Part shown: positions 57,021 through 64,000 of the stretch, piece by piece
How positions within the stretch are numbered: position 1 is the stretch's first letter
Layout of the letters: every line of letters starts with the position of its first letter
Source of the DNA: Parasponia andersonii
Lineage: Eukaryota > Streptophyta > Magnoliopsida > Rosales > Cannabaceae
DNA length: 64,000 nucleotides
Assembly (NCBI GenBank): GCA_002914805.1
Contig: JXTB01000187.1
Coordinates: 556,553-620,552, forward strand
Direction of reading: 5' to 3'
The notes under the pieces: model-generated
Databases searched by the model: none
The model's input: the letters and a program-made list of their open reading frames with translations, nothing else
What the model was told of the DNA's origin: nothing
Made by a program: the position numbers and the translations under genes

Positions 57021-57530
57021 AATAATAATGCATCTTTTTTCTCTATCTCACTTTGTTGATTATTAGTCAAAATCTAGTCATGAAAATTGACATTCGAATT
57101 TTTTAGAGTTTTCTTGAGAAATAAGTCATGTTGGAATCTAAAATTGCATACTTCTACTCTAGTTATTAGTTGCATATAGAAGATATAATTAGTTTCTTAT
57201 CTACTATTATAACAGAGGTTTTGTTACTGCAAATATTTAATAGCCTAAACATATCTCTCTTAGCTCTTCTTTTGAAATAATAATGCATCCTTTTTCTCTA
57301 TCTCACTTTGTTGATTATTAGTCATAATCTAGTCATGACATTTGACATTCGAAATTTTTAGAGTTTCCCTGAGAAATAAGTCATGTTGGAATTTAAAATT
57401 ACATAGTTCTACTCTAGTTATTAGTTGCATATAGAAGATATAATTAGTTTCTTATCTACTATTATAAAAGAGGATTTGTTATTGCAATATTTTATGGCCT
57501 AAACATATCTCTCTTAGCTCTTCTTTTGAA
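57021..57530. repeat. Two-copy 255-bp tandem duplication
   Basis: AATAATAATGCATC begins at 57021 and 57276. Both units run through CTCTATCTCACTTTGTTG, AAGTCATGTTGGAAT and TATTAGTTGCATATAG to TTAGCTCTTCTTTTGAAA. The start of unit 1 overlaps the downstream flank of MFS copy 3. 57531-57853 has no gene. Confidence 0.9.
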
Positions 57531-57853
57531 AGCTCCTCAGAAGGAATGGTAATCTTATAAACATTATGGTTAAACCTGTTTTTCATAATCTGCATATCAT
57601 CAACTCAATTAGGTGGAAGAATGATCTGGACTGGCATAAGCTTGAACTAGGCTGGAATAAGCTTTTCGGCTTAATGAGAGCCAATTGCAAGTAACATCCT
57701 TCCATCAATACCCAAAAAATAAATAACTAAATACTCTATATATTTGATAAAGAAAATTTTGAGTTCTCGTACACACGTAAAGGCAAAACAAGGTTAACGT
57801 GTTGGAATATTTTCCTAATTAAATAAATAATTATTTATTTTTCCAGGCAACGA

Positions 57854-57938
57854 GGGGTGGTGGCGCAGTTGGCTAGCGCGTAGGTCTCATAGCTTCTGAG
57901 TTATCCTGAGGTCGAGAGTTCGAGCCTCTCTCACCCCA
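57854..57938 (+). tRNA. tRNA-Met(CAU), elongator, with 11-nt intron
   Basis: The 85-bp gene folds with acceptor stem GGGGTGG / TCACCCC (57854-57860 with 57931-57937), D-arm GCGCAGTTGGCTAGCGC, anticodon CAT at 57888-57890, T-arm GAGAGTTCGAGCCTCTC and discriminator A at 57938. An intron GCTTCTGAGTT (57892-57902) sits one base after the anticodon, the position of plant nuclear elongator tRNA-Met introns. The A box (TGGCGCAGTTGG) and B box (GGTTCGA-like AGTTCGAGCC) are internal promoters. No CCA is encoded, as expected for a nuclear gene. Confidence 0.95.
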
Positions 57939-57946
57939 ACCAGTTC

Positions 57947-57951
57947 TTTTT
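57947..57951 (+). terminator. RNA polymerase III terminator
   Basis: TTTTT lies 9 bp after the tRNA end, the normal pol III stop signal. Confidence 0.85.
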
Positions 57952-60885
57952 CTTTCTTAGCCTCATGACGTTTTCCCATTAAAGGTGATGTCATATAATT
58001 AGCACGTTTACTTTCCCCAAATAATTAGCACCAACTTTTTTTTTTTCGACTGACTTATTTTGTTAAGAAAGTCTTAAAAAAAAGAAAAGAAAAGAAAAAA
58101 ATTTACAGTAGTAGTAATCCATTTGTCGTTTTTCTTAAATTTGTCGAAGCAACATATAACCCCTTTTTTTATTACGTAAATTTATTTTTATTTAATTAAT
58201 GCACTCATTTGCACGTAGACATTTATCATGCATTACAAAGATAAAAATGAAAAATAAATAAATAAATAACATACGAGCCCTTTAAGCACGGGGAAAGAGG
58301 GCCACATGCAATATGTTGATGCAAATTACACAAACTTTAAAAAAGGATGATCAGATAATGAAAATTGAACGTCAACTTTTCCTTCGTGCCCTTTATGATT
58401 TATCCTCTTTTTCGCAAAATTTTATGTGCATCCCATAAAAAGTTTATTGCACCCAAATAAGGAAAAGGAAAATGAATAAAGGAGAACCAAATTAAAAGAA
58501 AAGAAAAAAAGGACAGAAGCTTTTGATTTTGCCAACCGGATCTTGATGTTCCTTTTATGTATAGATTCAATTATTCAGACAGAATAAATTAAAATCGGGT
58601 CAGAGTAGGTTTGACTTCTCCATATTTAGGTATAATTAACTACATTAGGATACCTTAATAGAGCAGAAGACTGAGTGGTCATTATGGCGAAACATAGCCA
58701 CATAATATTAGGTGTTTTTTTTTTTACTATTTATAAGTAATATTTTATTCAATTAAAAATTATCAGGCATATTTTTATGGTAAAAAATAATAGTAAAAAA
58801 TATTACATAATGAATATTTTAACTACTTAAATTATATGATATAATGGTTAAAAAAAATATCTAAGTAAAAAAAAAAAAATTGATAAGATTTTTTTTTTCT
58901 TTTGACAAAAGTTAAATGACAAAAGACTAGTCGCCAGTACATTATTCTGTACAGGCTGTAGGGGAAATCTCAAAATAATGAGCACTATGTCCTATTCGTA
59001 ATAATACCATAAGAAACTTAATTATGAAGTTAATACTGCTTTTTCATTGTTGGTTTTCGCTCACCCAATTCCTCAAAATAATTTCTTGACTAGTGTGAGT
59101 GAATTAAGTCTGTCTTCTTGAGATTTGAGAATGTAGATTAATTAGCTGAATTAATTTGGGGAGAAATTAATGGGACAAATGATTAAGCAATTAAAAAGAA
59201 TACAAGAATTTCATGTACACTTAAATTAATGGATCAATTTTATTTGAGCCGGTCGAAATTAAGGGCCTAGACTTTTAGAGTACCACCTTTTTATATGTTA
59301 TTAATTAAAATAGAATTTGAAATTCAAAGAAAGTTCATGGAACTCAATGGGATTATACCAGATTCTTGAATTTTACTTCACCTAACAAATTCAAAGGGTT
59401 CGCAGTTCGCACTTTCGGGGAGGAGGAAAAAGAGAGAGAGAGAGAGAGAGAGAGAAAGAAATAAAGAAAGAGATAGAGGCTGAATTTATGTTTTATTTAT
59501 TAGCATTTATATTTTATATAAATATTTTTGTATAGGGTCAATATAGCATATAATGTTGGACCCCACCGCCTGCCAGGCTGCCACTCAAAAGTCGAACTTG
59601 GCACCACTTCTTGTTCTTTTCCTTGGAAAATCAATTGAATGTTTCTCCTTTTTCAAGTTTCAACTTCAAGCAGTAATAGTACAAATTATGGCAAATGTAA
59701 ACGAAGAGGTAACACTGCTCTTTATTCCTTGTAAGTTTGGCATGTAATAAGATTATTTTGTAGTACTGTAATGTATATAATCAATCATTATTCCCTTATC
59801 CAAAAGAGGGGAAAATAAAATATTATGCATATAGCAAAATATCATAAATAATTGGTTTATGTCAATCAATATGATGTGTCAAATAACGAAGACTTGAAAA
59901 AATGATCGATTTCTTTGAAACAATTTGATTATATAAAGTAATCTTATTCCTGTCTAATTTGGTTTTATTTTACATATAGATCTCAAACTAAGCAGTATCT
60001 AGAAAGACTAGTCTTGATCTTGTTTCGTTAGATATTAGATTATTATAAGGCATTTGGAAGAAAAAATAGTCAAATGAGTTTAGTAGGTGCATTCAGACCT
60101 GCCTAAAAATGCTGCCTGAATAAGACCATCAATCACCCAATATGAGGGAGGGTCCCTCTTACCCTCCATGAACAAGACAAAGAGAACAAGCCTAGTGGTG
60201 TTTAATAAAATGTCTGAAGAATCTTATACTATCCATATCATGATTTTATGGCTTATTATAAGCTCTTGTAAGATTTACCGGTATAGATTCATATATGTTA
60301 ATAGCATTACAACTATTTAGTCACGACTAGAATAGTTAAATTGTTCTCCAACCAAAACTTTTCAACTCAAGAGAGTAAACAAAAGGCTGGTCCAAGTCCT
60401 AATTTTTTTGTCCTGGTCGGTAGAAAAGCTCTTTGAATTTATAAAGAAGGCAGTAGATGCTAGGCATTTGCCCAATTACAATTGCACATAAAATATTGGC
60501 TAAGTCGAATATTTAGTGGAGTGTGAAAATTATATTACTAGTGATCCCTATTTATACAAAATTATGCTGTCATTAAATCTTACTCATTTTAACAATTGAT
60601 CGAACACATGAGCTGCTTCTAATCTAGCCCATTCTTAAGTCAACTTTTCCGACTAAGTGAAGTTATATGGAACTCATATATCAATTTTACGTTAACTTAA
60701 TTAAGAAATTTTTTTTAGTAAAACAAATAGGGCAACAATTCAATAAGTATTTTTTTTTACCCATGTATAGGTACTAATTCGGCCAATAAAAATTTATTAT
60801 GCATATTTTTTATAATAAAAAGTAAGAGAAAGAAATAATGTTATGATGTACGTTTTTCATGCATCTTATTATAGTCGTTGGATCA
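57952..60885. other. Intergenic DNA, no gene seen
   Basis: A+T-rich. A (GA)n microsatellite is at 59430-59455. A short frame at 59553-59747 has no recognisable domain. No RNA gene or complete transposon was recognised. Confidence 0.5.
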
Positions 60886-60896
60886 CTATTAAATGA

Positions 60897-61186
60897 GGAT
60901 ATTATCATTTTTATACCTGTATTTTGACACTTTGTTCAGTTTATACCTTCTGTTTTGGTTATTATTAATATTGACCCTTAGATTTAATATTTGTTATAAA
61001 TTTATACCCTGACACTAATTTAGAGCAGTTAATTTACTAAGATGATTTAATAAACTTATTCTCGGATCAGAGTTTAAATTTGTAACAGATTTCAAATCTA
61101 AAGATCAATGTTGATAATAACCAAAATAGAAGGTATAATTTGAACAAAGTATCAAAATACAGGGCATAAAACTGATAATATCCCCC
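60897..61186. mobile_element. Foldback MITE (290 bp) with 11-bp flanking repeat
   Basis: Two arms of about 117 bp are inverted copies: the left begins GGATATTATCATTTTTATACC and the reverse complement of the right begins GGGGGATATTATCAGTTTTA. Shared blocks include CACTTTGTTCA, TACCTTCT and TTTTGGTTATTAT. It is flanked by the perfect direct repeat CTATTAAATGA (60886-60896 and 61187-61197). A 9-11-bp duplication and long arms fit a Mutator-like MITE. It has no coding frame. Confidence 0.85.
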
Positions 61187-61307
61187 CTATTAAATGATGT
61201 TCTTAACAACCAAATAAATAAATATTAAAAAGAATAAAGGAAAAAAAAAAAAAGAAATTCTGAGATATTAAAAGGAGATAAATATCTCAAAAAGGGATAA
61301 TGATTGA

Positions 61308-61478
61308 GATACTAATTTTTTAATTTAATTTTTAATATCAACACATATGACATATAATTTGTTATCATTTAATTAGTGATGAAATTTAATTTATTTATGA
61401 TAAATTTTATCACATCAATTAGATATTGACAACTTACATACCACATATATTAGTATAAAAATTAGAATATATAGTATT
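61308..61478. mobile_element. Second foldback element (~170 bp)
   Basis: Imperfect inverted arms meet near 61390. The inner part pairs TAATTAGTGATGAAATTTA with TAAATTTTATCACATCAATTA. The outer part pairs AGATACTAATTTTT with AAAAATTAG...AGTATT. It looks like a small MITE; no target duplication was identified. Confidence 0.55.
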
Positions 61479-62902
61479 ATACAAATCCTCCGAAAAAAAT
61501 ATCCCTATCTTTCGTCAATATTCTATCTAATTTGCATAATACTAACTCAACTGTAATGTAATATAAGATATTAACAATTTAACAGGTTTATACCCTCGAA
61601 CTCCTTTAGATAATAGCTTCAAAGGTATTGTACAGTGATTGATGTATTGCACTATCGGTGCCTCGGAACCACAAGTTGATTCATTCGGGCTGCTTAAGAA
61701 CAACACTAAATAATTGTTTTTTAATTTTTGGTTATACCACTAAACACTTGTTTTCCGTTTGGCAGTCTCTCTGAATCACGTACAATTTGTCCCCTCATCT
61801 GTCTTTTTTTCCATTTTTTGTTTTTGTTTTTTTGTTATGAACTCTCAATTCCTAGGCAATCATGGCTCTTTCCCACATATCATTTCACTCGGCACAAACG
61901 TAGAGGTGTGAAGATTTTTCAAGCATTTCTCCAATTGAGAACAAAAAGCACTGATGTCACACTTAATCACTGTTAAGCTTACTTGATCAACATGATGCTG
62001 GCAGCTTGGAACCATGTGGGGTCCCATACCTTAGGATCCTCACAGTTGGGTTCCACCTCCTAACAATATGTCAACGTGGCCTCACGAGGGAGAATACGTG
62101 TCATGGGCCCTACCTTTTTTCTTATTCTTGGATGGAATAGAAGGGAATAGGAAGGGTGCAAGAATGTCAACAATTTCAACCATTCGACTGAAACACCAAA
62201 TCATGAGATCAAACGGCTTAGCACATTTTCAGACTCTAAACTAATAGTCAAACATAGTCAAATGGCCCATACTTGGGGAATGTGGCATTTCTATATTGTG
62301 TTTATGGCTTAGAGTACTACGACACATGTTATGATTCACTGTCCATGGAGTTTTGAAGTCAGAAACAATTCTTTACCACTTTGCTACCAGAGGGGTGATA
62401 AGGCGCTAATTCCCTCACAAAGAGGTATTAAGTTTAAGTTGTCACCATTGTGATAGTTGGAAGTCTAAGAACAATCTGGGATCTCTATTAATCGAGGCGA
62501 ATGAATCTACAACTCGAAATTATAGAGATACGTCACTCTCTAACCTTATAATATTTTTCTTCCAACAAAAAAACTAACCCTATAACCTTTTTCTTCCCAC
62601 AAAAGAAAAACAATTATTTATAAAAATTATCATTACGGATGTTTTTTCAACTTTAGATTCAATGAACAAACCTGTGACACCTCAATCGTTTTGCTTAAAC
62701 TTAATTTGAGTCAATTATGTCACTTGATTTTAAATATTATTAAGACTTATCGTTCGTGTTTGAATCTTATCTCATTTATGGATAGTTTTAATAACTATAT
62801 TTGTGATTTAATACTGTGATTCTACTTTAGAATTGTTTTTGACAAGGAAAATTTCCATTTATCTAACATGAGAAATATAGAGGCCTTTAAATGCAGGCTG
62901 TT
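61479..62902. other. Intergenic DNA, no gene seen
   Basis: No coding frame or RNA gene was recognised. 61980-62340 is less A+T-rich than its surroundings and could be regulatory, but no specific site is supported. Confidence 0.4.
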
Positions 62903-62910
62903 ATTTCCAT

Positions 62911-63565
62911 TAGCGATGAACAAAAAAAAAAAAAAACAATCTGCCTAATCTACGGGAAACCGCCTACAAAAAACTGCTTAAAACGAAAATCACAACAAAT
63001 AGTCAGTTTGATTTGAAACCACCAAAGTAAATAGTCAGCTGTGGTTTTCATTTTTTTAGAATAGTTTCAAACCGTACCGCCCCTTTTAAACTAAAACGTA
63101 TTAAAAATGACTAATTTTGATGTTATGCAATTATAATTTACTTGGTGTTTTAATCTGCGAACTTAATCTCTAAAATTTTATCTAATGGGATACATTATGA
63201 TTTTTTAACGTATGAACTTTATTGTTTATAGAATTTTATTATAAGATGATTATGAAACTATATTCTAAATAATTAATATTTTAATTTCATTTCAAAAAAT
63301 GTTTTAGATGATTTGTGAAGTCTAAATGTGGAACTTTGTTATTTAATGAATTAGTATTGTTAGTACTTTATGGGAAAATTTATTTTATGATGTGAAACGA
63401 ATTACAATTTCTTTTCTAGAAAAATAATTCCTTAATTTTAAGTTTCTGAACAATACAACCGGCCAAAAACCGCACCACCAACTATAGAATTGGGCAATTA
63501 TGGTTTGAAACATTTAAAAACCGCACAAAAACAAAACCGCCAAAATCGCTGGTTGTTCACCCCTA
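62911..63565. mobile_element. Non-autonomous hAT element (655 bp)
   Basis: A perfect 8-bp target duplication ATTTCCAT flanks it (62903-62910 and 63566-63573). The right terminus GTTCACCCCTA is inverted to TAGGGGTGAAC and the left is TAGCGATGAAC (9 of 11). The subterminal regions are rich in AACCGC repeats on one strand. These are the marks of a plant hAT transposon. No transposase frame is present. Confidence 0.85.
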
Positions 63566-63573
63566 ATTTCCAT

Positions 63574-64000
63574 AGTTATATAGTAATATTTAATTTTCTG
63601 AATTCCAGCACTAACCACACAATAAGAAGAAGAAATAAAAAAATTAAAAAAAAAAAACTTAATTTGATGAAGAAATTGATGGTAAGAATAATACGCCTCG
63701 ATGGACTTCTAGCTGTATACAATTTTTCATTTTATTTTAAAATTGGCCGCAGGGTTGTATATGTGTAGAGTTTTTTGTTTCTTCAATATATAGCTACATT
63801 AATATTATTGGATAACCTTCTTGTTCTCCCTTTTTCTTTCTACAGATCTGTTTGATCTTTTCGAGCATACTACACCTATAACTATAAGTCATATTATTGA
63901 GCTCCGGGACTCATTATTTGAACGCAGTTGATCTTAAGATCCCAAGAGTCAACTATTTAGATTACTAATCATCGTGTCCAGTCCACTAAACAAGAACATA
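63574..64000. other. Intergenic DNA to window end
   Basis: No gene or repeat was recognised. Confidence 0.4.

Noticed and set aside
59553-59747. 64-codon frame in the right intergenic region
   Set aside because: No domain, no supporting neighbour, and a length expected by chance in A+T-rich DNA.

Overview
This is an A+T-rich window from a flowering-plant nuclear genome, most likely a dicot. The evidence is a plant-type GT-AG intron structure in a plant MFS transporter family, an intron-containing elongator tRNA-Met, and layers of plant LTR retrotransposons (Tat-lineage and chromodomain Ty3/gypsy, Sirevirus and other Ty1/copia) plus hAT and foldback MITEs. There is no bacterial or organellar operon structure.

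Layout. 1-4848 is the 3' half of a Tat-type Ty3/gypsy element: the integrase C-terminus, a post-pol hairpin with purine tract, a spliced-looking ANTISENSE gene (1161-3268, minus), a polypurine tract and a 3' LTR. 4853-5470 holds two families of local tandem repeats. 8494-23839 is one long Sirevirus-like copia element with a perfect AGTTT target duplication and a gag but almost no pol (a TR-GAG-like non-autonomous element). A minus-strand chromodomain Ty3/gypsy element (11156-19118) is nested inside its gag and has lost sequence at two junctions. 25487-28993 holds two more LTRs of the Tat family, one per strand, and a decayed Tat integrase.

The gene-bearing part is 30.4-57.0 kb. Three tandem, same-strand paralogues encode a plant major-facilitator-superfamily transporter resembling the Arabidopsis UNE2 group. 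Copy 1 (30875-33602) is intact. A 10.26-kb Sirevirus (33621-43883, TSD AGATC) is inserted 18 bp after its stop codon, so its ancestral 3' UTR now lies at 43884 onward. Copy 2 (45691-48190) is intact but has a 43-bp tandem duplication across the exon 1 splice donor. Copy 3 (49698-56818) is a pseudogene with a younger copia element (about 50146-55084) in intron 1. Similar promoter, intron and 3' flanks show that the duplicated unit was larger than the coding sequence.

57.0-64 kb is mostly noncoding: a 255-bp tandem duplication, a tRNA-Met(CAU) gene with an 11-nt intron, a foldback MITE with an 11-bp direct repeat (60897-61186), a second foldback element, and a hAT-type element with a perfect 8-bp target duplication (62911-63565).

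The only genes likely to be functional are MFS copies 1 and 2 and the tRNA. All transposon reading frames carry stops, frameshifts or lost zinc/catalytic residues, many explainable as C-to-T decay. The features most worth following are the spliced antisense gene in the Tat element, the two different palindrome families in the two Sirevirus-like elements, a splice-acceptor-like signal before the env-like ORF, and the transposon and splice-site changes at the MFS cluster.
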